Positions 24,371 through 33,007 of a DNA stretch of 64,000 bases are shown one piece after another; within the stretch, counting starts at the first letter, position 1; each line of letters starts with the position of its first letter. The DNA is from an uncultured Halomonas sp. GTDB taxonomy: Bacteria; Pseudomonadota; Gammaproteobacteria; Pseudomonadales; Halomonadaceae. The position numbers and the translations under genes are program-made. The stretch is taken from contig NZ_CANLFS010000007.1 in NCBI RefSeq assembly GCF_947490095.1, positions 81,602-145,601 of the forward strand. The letters run 5' to 3'. The notes below the pieces were generated by a model that was not told the DNA's origin, did no database searches, and was given only the letters and a program-made list of their open reading frames with translations.

Positions 24371-26002
24371 ATGAGTCAGAGCATCTTCGAGCAGGATCTG
24401 CCCAAGACCGTCGCCAACCATGTGCCGTTGTCACCGCTGACCTTTATCGAGCGTACCGCCTCGGTCTATCCGGACTACCCGGCGGTGGTCTACGGCGAGC
24501 GGCGCCGCGATTGGGGGACCACCTGGGAACGCTGCCGCCGTCTCGCCTCGGCCATCGAGATGCGCGGCATCCGGCCCGGTGAGACCGTGGCCGCCATGTT
24601 GCCCAACGTGCCGGCGATGTTCGAGGCCCACTTCGGCGTGCCGCTGGCAGGTTGCGTGCTCAACACCCTGAATATTCGCCTGGATGCCGAGGCCATCGCC
24701 TATATGCTGGAGCACGGCGAGGCCAGGGCGATCCTGGGCGACCCCGAGTTCGCGGACGTGATCGAGGAGGCGGTCGGCAGGCTCGAGACCAAGCCGTTGA
24801 TCATCGATGTGGCGGACCCCGAGTTCATGCCCGAGGGGCGTGCCATCGGGGAACTGGAGTATGAGGCGCTGCTGGCCGAGGGCTCCCCGGACTACGCCTA
24901 CCGGCTGCCCGAGGACGAGTGGCAGGCCATCTCGCTCAACTACACCTCCGGTACCACCGGCAAGCCCAAGGGCGTGGTCTATCACCACCGTGGGGCCTAC
25001 CTGAATGCCACCAGCAACATCCTGGTATGGGCGATGCCGCATCACCCGGTGTATCTGTGGACCCTGCCGATGTTTCACTGCAACGGCTGGTGCTTCCCCT
25101 GGACCATCGCCGCCACCGCCGGCACCAACGTCTGCCTGCGCAAGGTCGAGGCGAAGAAGGTGATGGACCTGATCGCCGACGAGGCGGTGAGCCACTTCAG
25201 CGGTGCCCCCATCGTGCTCAATGGCCTGGTCAACCTGCCGGAGGAGCAGAAGCGCGACTTCGAGCATCCGGTGAAGGTCACCACGGCCGGCGCGGCGCCG
25301 CCGGCCTCGGTCATCGCCGGGGTCGAGACGCTGGGCATCGACGTCACCCATGTCTACGGGCTCACCGAAGTGTATGGCCCGGTGACCTCCTGTGCCTGGC
25401 GTGCGGCGTGGGACGAGTTGCCCATGGAGGAGCGGGCTAGGCTCAAGTCACGCCAGGGGGTGCGCTATCACATGCTGGAGGCGCTGTGTGTGGCCGACCC
25501 CAACACCCTGGAGCCGGTCCCCAAGGATGGTCAGACCATGGGCGAGATCCTGATGCGTGGCAACAACGTGATGAAGGGCTACCTGAAGAATCAGGCGGCC
25601 ACGGAACAGGCCCTGGAGGGCGGTTGGTACCATACCGGCGACCTCGCCGTGTGGCATGCGGATGGTTACATCGAGATCAAGGACCGCTCCAAGGACATCA
25701 TCATCTCCGGCGGCGAGAACATCTCCACCATCGAGGTCGAGGATTGCATCTACTCGCACCCGGCGGTCGAGGAGGCCGCCGTGGTGGCCAAGCCCGACGA
25801 GAAGTGGGGCGAAACGCCCTGTGCCTTCGTCACGCTCAAGATGGGCTACGGCGAGGTCACCGAACAGGACATTATCGATCACTGCCGCAAGCAACTGGCG
25901 ACCTTCAAGGCGCCGAAGACCGTGATCTTTACCGAACTGCCCAAGACCTCCACCGGCAAGATCCAGAAGTTCGTGCTGCGCGATGAAGCGCGCAAGCAGT
26001 AA
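24371..26002 (+). CDS. Acyl-CoA synthetase (AMP-forming), DmdB/FadD-like
   Basis: 543 residues, ANL superfamily. P-loop YTSGTTGKPKGV (~residue 194), then HVYGLTEVYGP, GWYHTGDLAVWHADGYIEIKD, the hinge RSKDIIISGGENIS and the catalytic Lys in KTSTGKIQKFVLR. It forms acyl-CoA from a short- or medium-chain acid, ATP and CoA. GGAG (24361-24364) precedes the chosen ATG by 6 bases; the frame extends to 24341 but without a better site. Sequence style resembles the 3-methylmercaptopropionate-CoA ligase branch; this cannot be settled by eye. It follows the dehydrogenase gene by 88 bases. Confidence 0.87.
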   Translation: MSQSIFEQDLPKTVANHVPLSPLTFIERTASVYPDYPAVVYGERRRDWGTTWERCRRLASAIEMRGIRPGETVAAMLPNVPAMFEAHFGVPLAGCVLNTLNIRLDAEAIAYMLEHGEARAILGDPEFADVIEEAVGRLETKPLIIDVADPEFMPEGRAIGELEYEALLAEGSPDYAYRLPEDEWQAISLNYTSGTTGKPKGVVYHHRGAYLNATSNILVWAMPHHPVYLWTLPMFHCNGWCFPWTIAATAGTNVCLRKVEAKKVMDLIADEAVSHFSGAPIVLNGLVNLPEEQKRDFEHPVKVTTAGAAPPASVIAGVETLGIDVTHVYGLTEVYGPVTSCAWRAAWDELPMEERARLKSRQGVRYHMLEALCVADPNTLEPVPKDGQTMGEILMRGNNVMKGYLKNQAATEQALEGGWYHTGDLAVWHADGYIEIKDRSKDIIISGGENISTIEVEDCIYSHPAVEEAAVVAKPDEKWGETPCAFVTLKMGYGEVTEQDIIDHCRKQLATFKAPKTVIFTELPKTSTGKIQKFVLRDEARKQ

Positions 26003-26060
26003 GACGAACGTTCTGAATCGGCCGGCAATCAAGGCATTATCGCCATTTGGCGTGGCTCGC

Positions 26061-26136
26061 GTAGGCCCGATAAGCCGCAGGCGCATCGGGCATGACGCTG
26101 GCGTCTACTCGATGCCCGGTGCGCTGGCGCTTACCG
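26061..26136 (-). repeat. REP-like intergenic palindromic element, copy 2
   Basis: Reverse complement of the element at 644-719: same 76-base length, 8 mismatches by eye. It sits between the CoA ligase gene and the 3-hydroxyacyl-CoA dehydrogenase gene. The hairpin GCCCGAT...ATCGGGC and flanking CTAC are kept. Confidence 0.7.
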
Positions 26137-26252
26137 CGCCTACGAATGTGGATAGCCCATTAGTGCCATGTGGCTGACTATCACGCCAGCCTGCGAAGCA
26201 CTCAAAAAATTTCCAAGCGATCACCCATCAGAAGAGACCAAGGAGAGCGTAG

Positions 26253-27098
26253 ATGAGTCAGCAAGCGATCGGCGTGGTAGGCGCCGGCACCATGGGGCAG
26301 GGCATCGCCCAGGTGCTGGTGCAGAGCGGCTTTTCGGTCCGGCTCTATGACGTGGCCGAGGAGCAGCTCCAGCGCGCTCGCGGTGGCATCGACAAGGGCC
26401 TGGGCAAGCTGGTCGCCAAGGAGAAACTCGCCGCGGCCGACCAGCAAGAGGCCATGGCACGCCTGGACACCACCACCGCGCTGGATGCCCTGCGCGACTG
26501 CGAGGTGATCATCGAGGCCGCCCCCGAGCAGCCGGCCCTCAAGGAGAAGCTGTTTCGCGATCTGAGCCGCCTGAGCCATGAGGCGATCCTGGCGTCCAAT
26601 ACCTCCTCGCTGTCGCTGACCCGGCTCGCCGCCGTGTGCGAGCGGCCCGAGCGCGTGGTGGGCATGCACTTCTTCAATCCGGTGCCGGTACTCAAGCTGG
26701 TCGAGGTGATCCGCGCCGAGCAGACGTCCGATGCCACCGTGGCGCGCATCGAGGCGCTGACCCAGGCGCTGGGCAAGACCGCCGTGGCGATCGGTGACTC
26801 CCCGGGCTTTGCGGTCAACCGCCTGCTGGTGCCGATGATCAATGAGGCCGCCTTCCTGCTCCAGGAGGGCGTGGCCAGCGCGGCGGACATCGACGCCTCC
26901 ATGAAGCTGGGCGCCGCCCATCCCATGGGGCCGCTGGCCCTGGCCGACCTGATCGGCCTGGATGTCTGTCTCTCGATCATGGAGGTGCTGCAGGAGGGCT
27001 TCGGCGACCCCAAGTATCGTCCTTGCCCACTGCTCAAGCGCATGGTCGCCGCCGGCTATCTGGGACGGAAGAGTGGCCGTGGCTTCCACGCCTACTGA
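26253..27098 (+). CDS. 3-hydroxyacyl-CoA (3-hydroxybutyryl-CoA) dehydrogenase
   Basis: 281 residues, the single-domain short form (Hbd/PaaH type). NAD-binding loop GVVGAGTMGQGIAQV at the N-terminus, catalytic His in VVGMHFFNPVPVLKLVEV with the Glu, and Asn in GFAVNRLLVPMINEA. It oxidises 3-hydroxyacyl-CoA to 3-oxoacyl-CoA with NAD+. AAGGAG precedes the ATG. It is 250 bases downstream of the CoA ligase, separated by a REP-like element, and upstream of the hydratase gene; no thiolase is in the window, so the last beta-oxidation step must be elsewhere. Confidence 0.92.
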   Translation: MSQQAIGVVGAGTMGQGIAQVLVQSGFSVRLYDVAEEQLQRARGGIDKGLGKLVAKEKLAAADQQEAMARLDTTTALDALRDCEVIIEAAPEQPALKEKLFRDLSRLSHEAILASNTSSLSLTRLAAVCERPERVVGMHFFNPVPVLKLVEVIRAEQTSDATVARIEALTQALGKTAVAIGDSPGFAVNRLLVPMINEAAFLLQEGVASAADIDASMKLGAAHPMGPLALADLIGLDVCLSIMEVLQEGFGDPKYRPCPLLKRMVAAGYLGRKSGRGFHAY

Positions 27099-27224
27099 AG
27101 CGACGACTCACCATGACGCTCGATATCCGGGGCGCCGATGGTCAGCCTGTCTTCGCTCGTGATGCGAGCCGAGCGATTCCTTATCTCGGATACTGCCGTC
27201 TCCGATACTGCCAAGGGGGGATTG

Positions 27225-27257
27225 CCGCCCAACCTAGCGTTCGCTAGGGTTGGGCGG
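27225..27257 (+). terminator. Hairpin between dehydrogenase and hydratase genes
   Basis: CCGCCCAACCTAGCG pairs with CGCTAGGGTTGGGCGG with one bulged base; about 15 pairs with a tiny loop. No clear T-run. The 214-base gap 27099-27312 holds nothing else but the next gene's ribosome site. Confidence 0.55.
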
Positions 27258-27312
27258 TATCGTCTCAACCGTCTCTTGACCGTCTCTCAACAACAACCCG
27301 AGGAGTCCTACC

Positions 27313-28086
27313 ATGAGCGAGAAACTGATCGATGTGGTCGACAACGCCGGTATCGTGCGCCTGACCATTAACCGCCCCAAGGCGCTCAACGCCCTGAACA
27401 GCGGTGTGCTGGCGGAGCTGGAGCGAGTGCTGGTCGATCTGGAGGGCCACTCCGACCTGCGTGCCGTGATCATCACCGGTGCCGGGGAGAAGTCCTTCGT
27501 GGCCGGCGCCGACATCGCCGAAATGCGCGACAAGACCCCCATGCAGGCCCGGGAGTTCGCCCGCCAGGCGCTGGATACCGTCAAGCGCCTGGAGGCCTTG
27601 CCGGTGCCCACCGTGGCACTGGTTAACGGCTTCTGTCTGGGCGGTGGCTGCGAGCTGGCCCTGGCCTGTGACTGGGCGGTGGCCAGCGATAACGCCATCT
27701 TCGGTCAGCCCGAGGTGTTGCTCGGCGTGATCCCCGGCTTCGGTGGCACCCAGCGCCTGCCGCGGCGCGTCGGCCCGGCCATGGCCATCGACCTGTGCAC
27801 CACGGGCCGCAAGATCGATGCCCAGGAAGCGCTGCGCATCGGCCTGGTCAACCGGGTCATGCCCCAGGCGGAGCTCGAGGATTATGTCGAGGAGCTGAGT
27901 CGGCAGCTGGGCGGCAATGGGCCGCAGTCGGTGCGCGCCGCCAAGCAGGCGATCCATGACGGCATGGACCAGGACCTGGACAGCGCCCTGGCACTTGAGA
28001 ATGCCCTGTTTGCCTTCTGTTTCGCCGGCGACGAGCAGACCGAGGGCATGAGCGCCTTCATCGAGAAGCGCAAGCCGAACTTCTAG
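27313..28086 (+). CDS. Enoyl-CoA hydratase (crotonase family)
   Basis: 257 residues. Both catalytic Glu are present: one in CLGGGCELALACD and one in GQPEVLLGVIPGFGGTQRLPR; the oxyanion-hole loop is KSFVAGADIAEM. It hydrates the 2,3-double bond of enoyl-CoA. The crotonase family also contains hydrolases and DmdD, which hydrates and cleaves methylthioacryloyl-CoA, so the substrate is open. GAGGAG precedes the ATG. With the three preceding genes it forms a nearly complete beta-oxidation cycle. Confidence 0.9.
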   Translation: MSEKLIDVVDNAGIVRLTINRPKALNALNSGVLAELERVLVDLEGHSDLRAVIITGAGEKSFVAGADIAEMRDKTPMQAREFARQALDTVKRLEALPVPTVALVNGFCLGGGCELALACDWAVASDNAIFGQPEVLLGVIPGFGGTQRLPRRVGPAMAIDLCTTGRKIDAQEALRIGLVNRVMPQAELEDYVEELSRQLGGNGPQSVRAAKQAIHDGMDQDLDSALALENALFAFCFAGDEQTEGMSAFIEKRKPNF

Positions 28087-28107
28087 ACCGAGCCGTCCAT
28101 GACACAG

Positions 28108-28137
28108 CGCGGCCGGGGCAAGCATGCCTCGGCCGCG
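28108..28137 (+). terminator. Hairpin after enoyl-CoA hydratase gene
   Basis: CGCGGCCGGGGCA-AGCA-TGCCTCGGCCGCG: 13-bp stem including one G-T pair, followed by TTGCGTTTC. A likely terminator, 21 bases after the stop. The rest of the 235-base gap holds no gene. Confidence 0.7.
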
Positions 28138-28321
28138 TTGCGTTTCAGGGCCGTCAGGTAATGATGGGCTGGCCGTGGCATTGTCACGCCCATGCAAGGG
28201 AGCCGCACCAGACCCCCGATGTGGGGCATCTTGCACTCGGCAAGTGGTGGGTTATGGTGATGACTGCCACTATCGACATGAATGACTGTCAACATGAAGT
28301 CTTGTAAGGGAGAAAACCACC

Positions 28322-28891
28322 ATGAAAACACTGCTGGTATCCGCGCTGCTACTGGCCACGCCGGCCTGGGCCCAGGCCGCCTGGCAGCTGGACGAGGAGC
28401 ACTCCTCGGTGCATTACGTGTCCACCAAGAATACCGCCACCGGTGAGGTCAATTCCTTTGGCACGCTCTCCGGCAGCATCGACGAGCAAGAGAGTCGGGT
28501 GGTGATCGACCTGGCTAGCGTCGAGACCGGCATCGATATTCGCAACGAACGCATGCAGGAAATGCTGTTCGAGACCGGCGAGTTTGGCGAGGCCGAGGTG
28601 AGCGTGGCGATGGGCGAGGAAGCCCTGTCGGACATGCAGGTGGGCGAGCGTCGTCAGGCGGCCCAGCCCCTGAGCCTGACCCTGCATGGCGAGACGCTGG
28701 AACTGGAGGCCGAGATGCAGGCGCTACGCCTCGATGATTCGACGCTGGTGATCAGCTCGGTGCATCCGGTGGTGGTCTCCGCCGAGGACTTCGGGCTGGG
28801 CGAGGGCGTCGAGGCCCTGCGCGAGGTGGCCGGTCTCTCCTCCATCAGCACATCGGTACCGGTAAGCTTCAATCTGGTGTTTACCCAGTGA
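28322..28891 (+). CDS. YceI-family periplasmic lipocalin-like protein
   Basis: 189 residues. A signal peptide (MKTLLVSALLLATPAWAQA) precedes a YceI beta-barrel: WQLDEEHSSVHYVSTKN at the start, IDIRNERMQEMLFE in the middle. YceI proteins bind isoprenoid or amphiphilic ligands in the periplasm and are often induced by base or osmotic stress; the ligand here is not known. The ATG follows AAGGGAG. It stands alone between the beta-oxidation genes and the ribose operon. Confidence 0.87.
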   Translation: MKTLLVSALLLATPAWAQAAWQLDEEHSSVHYVSTKNTATGEVNSFGTLSGSIDEQESRVVIDLASVETGIDIRNERMQEMLFETGEFGEAEVSVAMGEEALSDMQVGERRQAAQPLSLTLHGETLELEAEMQALRLDDSTLVISSVHPVVVSAEDFGLGEGVEALREVAGLSSISTSVPVSFNLVFTQ

Positions 28892-29040
28892 GTGTCCTGA
28901 GCTTTAGGGCGCGCATGGTGTAGCGGTGCGATAGCAGGGGAGGGTGCGCTTCAGCATAGGTGTACCTCGAGTCTTGTTGCATACGCCAAGCAGGCAATCC
29001 TGAAAGGCAAGGGGGCCGTGACGCAATCGCCTTGGTCGTC

Positions 29041-29088
29041 TTGCGTCTGGTATAGACTTATGGATAATCGCGACCGCAAACGTTTGCG
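29041..29088 (+). promoter_or_regulatory. rbs promoter with LacI-family operator
   Basis: A -35 like TTGCGT (29041-29046), 16-base spacer and -10 GATAAT (29063-29068) precede a perfect palindrome GCAAACGTTTGC (29076-29087), extended to CGCAAACGTTTGCG. The palindrome is the type bound by LacI/RbsR/PurR-family repressors with a central CG. Its position across the likely transcription start suits repression by RbsR encoded at the operon's end. Confidence 0.8.
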
Positions 29089-29135
29089 TCTTATGCTGAA
29101 GCTAATTATCGCGATACCTCTCGCCTGGATGTGCC

Positions 29136-29555
29136 ATGAAACGCCAAGGCCTTCTCAATGCCCCCCTCGCCATGCTCATCGCCGAGCTTGGCCATACCGA
29201 TACCTTCGTGATCGCCGATGCCGGGCTGCCGATTCCGCCGAGTGTGCCCCGGATCGATCTAGCGTTGCGCCCGGGCCTGCCCGGCTTTCTGGAGGTGTTC
29301 GACACGCTGGTCGACGAGCTCTGCCTGGAAGGGGTGACCCTGGCCAGTGAGCTTGGCGAGGCGAGCCCCGAGCTGCATGACCGGCTCGCGACGCGCCTCG
29401 ACGCCCTGGACGCCCGGGAAAAGGTTCCGCTTACCCGTACCCGGGTCGCCCACGAGGCCTTCAAGCGCCTGCTGCCCGAGGCGCGCTTCGTGGTGCGTAC
29501 CGGCGAATGCACGCCGTTTGCCAACGTCGTGCTGCGCAGCGGGGTGCCGTTTTGA
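29136..29555 (+). CDS. rbsD: D-ribose pyranase
   Basis: 139 residues. It converts beta-pyranose ribose to the furanose form after uptake. The conserved His is in IAELGHTDTFVIADAGLPIP and the C-terminal motif is RTGECTPFANVVLRSGVPF. First gene of rbsDACBR. Its stop TGA (29553-29555) overlaps the TTG start assigned to rbsA, so the two are coupled. Confidence 0.93.
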   Translation: MKRQGLLNAPLAMLIAELGHTDTFVIADAGLPIPPSVPRIDLALRPGLPGFLEVFDTLVDELCLEGVTLASELGEASPELHDRLATRLDALDAREKVPLTRTRVAHEAFKRLLPEARFVVRTGECTPFANVVLRSGVPF

Positions 29556-31084
29556 GCCTGACGGAGAAGCCGATCGAGGCCGAGCAGCCGCGCATGGCGC
29601 TCCAGGGCATCGGCAAGTCATTCGGGGCGGTCAGCGTCCTTCAGGACGTCGACCTGGACCTCTACGCCGGCCATGTACTGGCGCTGGCCGGCGAGAATGG
29701 GGCCGGCAAGTCGACCCTGATGAAGGTGCTGAGCGGCGTCCACCAGGCCGACGTCGGGGTGATCCGCCTGCATGGCCGCGAGGTGCACTTCACCACCCCG
29801 CGCCAGGCCATGGATGCCGGCATCGCCATCATCCACCAGGAGCTCAACCTGGTGCCGACCCTCTCCGCCGGCGAGAACATCTTCCTCGGCCGTGAGCCAC
29901 TTACCGCCTGGGGCAGCGTCGACTGGCGCCGCCTGTTCCGCGAGGCGGCCAAGCTGCTCGAGGAGCTCGAGCAGCCCATCGACCCGCGCGCGCCGGTCTC
30001 CCGGCTGAGCATCGGCCAGCAGCAGATGGTGGAGATCGCCCGGGCGCTGTCGCTGGACGCCGAGATCATCGTCATGGACGAGCCTACCGACGCGCTGACC
30101 GACATCGAGACGGCGGTGCTCGAGCGGGTGGTCGCCAGCCTGCGTGCCGCCGGCAAGTCGCTGGTGCTGATCACCCACCGGCTGGCCGAGATATTCCGTA
30201 TGTGCGACGACGTCGCCGTGCTGCGCGACGGCCGCCTGGTGCATCAGGGCCCCACGGCGGAGTCCAACGAGGATCGGCTGATCCAGCAGATGGTCGGCCG
30301 CGAGCTCGCCGACCGTTATCCCTACGAACCGCCCGAAACTGGCGACGTGGTGCTCGAGGTCGAGCACCTGATGGCGCCGGGGGTGGATGATGTCTCGTTT
30401 ACGGCCCGCGCTGGCGAAGTGCTGGGCTTCGGCGGCCTGATGGGCGCCGGGCGCACCGAGATGTGCCGCGCCCTGTGCGGCGACGTGGCGCGCCGCGCTG
30501 GCCGGGTCAGGATCAAGGGGCACGAGGTGCGCTTTGCCTCGCCCCAGCAGGGGCTCGAGGCGGGCCTGGTCTACGTGCCCGAGGATCGTAAGCAGTCGGG
30601 CCTGGTACTCGAGCATTCGGTGGCCGACAACATGTCGCTGACCGCGCTGCCAGCCTTCTGCGGCCCACTGGGCGTCGTCCGCCACCGCCGCGAACGCCGC
30701 GCCATCGAGCACTACATCGAGGCCTTTCGCATCAAGCTGAGCGATGCTCGCCAGCCCGTGAAGACCCTCTCCGGCGGTAACCAGCAGAAGGTCTCACTGG
30801 CCAAGGCGCTGATGCCCGAGCCCGAGATCGTGGTCCTCGATGAGCCCACGCGCGGGGTCGACGTCGGCGCCAAGCGTGAGATTTATCTGTTGATCAACCG
30901 GCTCAAGCGCGAAGGCAAGTGCGTGTTGCTGATCTCCTCGGAGATGCCGGAACTGATCGGCCTGTCCGATCGCATCCTCGTACTGGCCAACGGGCATATC
31001 AGCGGTGAATTCGATCGCGATGAGGCCACCCAGGAAAAGATCATGACCGCGGCGGCACATGTCGCCACGCCGATGGAGACTTGA
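29552..31084 (+). CDS. rbsA: Ribose ABC transporter ATP-binding protein (two NBDs)
   Basis: 510 residues. NBD1: Walker A GENGAGKST (~45), Q-loop HQELNLVPTL, signature LSIGQQQMVEIARAL and Walker B IIVMDEPTDALTD. NBD2 is degenerate in Walker A (GLMGAGRTE), as in all sugar-type CUT2 ATPases, with signature LSGGNQQKVSLAKAL. It energises ribose import with RbsC. No ATG lies at the natural N-terminus: a TTG at 29552 overlapping the rbsD stop in TTGA is chosen; the ATG at 29594 (MALQGIGKSF) matches E. coli's start closely and is the alternative. RbsC follows after 6 bases. Confidence 0.93.
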   Translation: MSLTEKPIEAEQPRMALQGIGKSFGAVSVLQDVDLDLYAGHVLALAGENGAGKSTLMKVLSGVHQADVGVIRLHGREVHFTTPRQAMDAGIAIIHQELNLVPTLSAGENIFLGREPLTAWGSVDWRRLFREAAKLLEELEQPIDPRAPVSRLSIGQQQMVEIARALSLDAEIIVMDEPTDALTDIETAVLERVVASLRAAGKSLVLITHRLAEIFRMCDDVAVLRDGRLVHQGPTAESNEDRLIQQMVGRELADRYPYEPPETGDVVLEVEHLMAPGVDDVSFTARAGEVLGFGGLMGAGRTEMCRALCGDVARRAGRVRIKGHEVRFASPQQGLEAGLVYVPEDRKQSGLVLEHSVADNMSLTALPAFCGPLGVVRHRRERRAIEHYIEAFRIKLSDARQPVKTLSGGNQQKVSLAKALMPEPEIVVLDEPTRGVDVGAKREIYLLINRLKREGKCVLLISSEMPELIGLSDRILVLANGHISGEFDRDEATQEKIMTAAAHVATPMET

Positions 31085-31090
31085 GAGACC

Positions 31091-32056
31091 ATGACTGCTA
31101 CCCCCATGAAGCGATCGGCGGTGCGCCTGCTGATCGATAACAAGGCCTTTCTGGCCCTCGTGCTGCTGGTCGTGGTCAGTGCCGCCATGAGCGACAACTT
31201 CCTGACTTCGGACAACCTGCTCAACGTCCTGAGACAGACCAGCATCAACGCCATCATCGCGATGGGCGTGACCTTCGTGATCCTGACCGCCGGCATCGAC
31301 CTCTCGGTGGGTGCCGTGCTGGCGCTGAGCGGCGCCTTCGCCGCTTCGATGACCGCCTCGGGGCTCGCCCCCTGGCTTAGCGTGCCCGGCTCCATCGCCG
31401 CCGGGGCGGCGATGGGCATGGTGTCGGGGCTGTTTGTGGCCTTCGGTCGGATTCAGGCCTTCGTGGTCACCCTGGTTGCCATGACCGTGGTGCGCGGGGC
31501 GACCCTGGTCTATACCGATGGCCGGCCGATCTCGATCGGTGGGGGCGACGTCGCCGACGCCTTCTGGCAGCTCGGCGGCGGCTACTGGATGGGGATCCCG
31601 ATTCCCATCTACCTGATGTTCTTTGTCTTCGTGCTGTGCTGGGCCGTGCTGCACCACACCCGTTTCGGTCGCCATGTCTATGCCGTGGGCGGCAACGAGC
31701 AGGTCGCGCGGCTGTCGGGCATCAACGTCAATCGTATCAAGGTCAGCGTCTATGCTATCGCCGGGGCCTGTGCCGCCCTGGCTGGCGTGGTGCTGACCGC
31801 GCGCCTTGGCTCGGCCCAGCCCAACGCCGGCATGACCTACGAACTGGATGCCATCGCCGCGGTGGTCATCGGCGGCACCAGCCTGATGGGCGGGCGCGGG
31901 CGCATCTTCGGTACGCTGGTCGGGGCATTGGTGATCGGGGTGCTCAACAACGCCCTGAATATCCTCGGCGTCTCGTCCTACTTCCAGATGATCGCCAAGG
32001 GCGCGGTCATCCTGCTGGCGGTACTGATCGACAGCCGCTCGCAGTCCTCGTCCTGA
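31091..32056 (+). CDS. rbsC: Ribose ABC transporter permease
   Basis: 321 residues, CUT2-type permease with about 8-10 membrane helices. Family signature blocks are [21 protein letters not shown] and [24 protein letters not shown]. It forms the inner-membrane channel with RbsA and receives ribose from RbsB. The ATG lies 6 bases after the rbsA stop. Confidence 0.94.
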   Translation: MTATPMKRSAVRLLIDNKAFLALVLLVVVSAAMSDNFLTSDNLLNVLRQTSINAIIAMGVTFVILTAGIDLSVGAVLALSGAFAASMTASGLAPWLSVPGSIAAGAAMGMVSGLFVAFGRIQAFVVTLVAMTVVRGATLVYTDGRPISIGGGDVADAFWQLGGGYWMGIPIPIYLMFFVFVLCWAVLHHTRFGRHVYAVGGNEQVARLSGINVNRIKVSVYAIAGACAALAGVVLTARLGSAQPNAGMTYELDAIAAVVIGGTSLMGGRGRIFGTLVGALVIGVLNNALNILGVSSYFQMIAKGAVILLAVLIDSRSQSSS

Positions 32057-32106
32057 GCTCGCCACGAGCCGGACATACGACAACAAGACCTCAGGAGCCT
32101 TGCCTC

Positions 32107-32994
32107 ATGAAAAAACTGATCCTGGCCACTGCCGTGGCCGCCACAGCAGGCCTCGGAGCTACCCAGAACGCCATGGCTGATCGTATCGCCCTGGTGACCT
32201 CGACGCTCAACAACCCCTTCTTCGTGACCCTGCAGGAGGGCGCCGAGGCTCAGGCCGAGGCGCTCGGCCATGAACTGATCGTACTCGACTCGAGCAACGA
32301 TGCCGCGCGTGAGCTCTCCAACGTCGAGGACGCGCTGTCGCGTGACATCGACGTGCTGCTGATCAACCCCACCGACTCCGATGCCGTGATGTCCAGCGTG
32401 CGCACTGCCAACGCCCAGGACGTTCCGGTGATCACTCTGGATCGCAGCGCCAACGGCGGCAGTGTGGTTTCTCACATCGCTTCCGACAATGTGGCAGGGG
32501 GCGAGTTGGCCGGCGAGTTCATCATCGAGCAGCTCGGCGGTGAGGGGCAGGTGGTGCAACTCGAGGGCGTGCCCGGTGCTTCGGCGACCCGCAACCGCGG
32601 CGAAGGGTTCATGACCGCCATTGAGGCGGCAGACGGCATCGAGCTGGTGGCTACCCAGCCGGCCAACTTCAACCGCAGCGAAGGCCTCAACGTCATGGAG
32701 AATCTGCTCCAGGCGCACCAGGGTATCGATGCGGTATTTGCCCAGAATGACGAGATGGCGCTCGGCGCTCAGCGTGCACTGCAGGCGGCCGGCCTGGAGG
32801 ATGTCGTGCTGGTCGGTTTCGACGGCACCGATGACGGCATCCAGGCCGTCAAAGACGGCAAGATGAGCGCCACCATCGCCCAGCAGCCGGCGCGCATCGG
32901 CGAGCTCGGGGTGACCACTGCCGACCGCCTGCTCAAGGGCGAGAGCGTCGAGGCCAGTGTGCCGGTGCCGCTGCAGCTGGTGATCCAGGAGTAA
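32107..32994 (+). CDS. rbsB: Ribose ABC transporter substrate-binding protein
   Basis: 295 residues. A signal peptide ([18 protein letters not shown], cleaved after NAMA) precedes a periplasmic-binding fold: [55 protein letters not shown] and [16 protein letters not shown]. The Asn, Asp and Arg ribose contacts of the family are visible in these blocks. AGGAG lies upstream of the ATG at 32107. Predicted to deliver ribose to RbsAC. Confidence 0.94.
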   Translation: MKKLILATAVAATAGLGATQNAMADRIALVTSTLNNPFFVTLQEGAEAQAEALGHELIVLDSSNDAARELSNVEDALSRDIDVLLINPTDSDAVMSSVRTANAQDVPVITLDRSANGGSVVSHIASDNVAGGELAGEFIIEQLGGEGQVVQLEGVPGASATRNRGEGFMTAIEAADGIELVATQPANFNRSEGLNVMENLLQAHQGIDAVFAQNDEMALGAQRALQAAGLEDVVLVGFDGTDDGIQAVKDGKMSATIAQQPARIGELGVTTADRLLKGESVEASVPVPLQLVIQE

Positions 32995-33007
32995 TCTCGG
33001 CCGAGCC

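Noticed and set aside
27023..27371. Small open frames between the dehydrogenase and hydratase genes
   Set aside because: They overlap the gene end or a terminator-like hairpin and have no ribosome site or protein-like composition.
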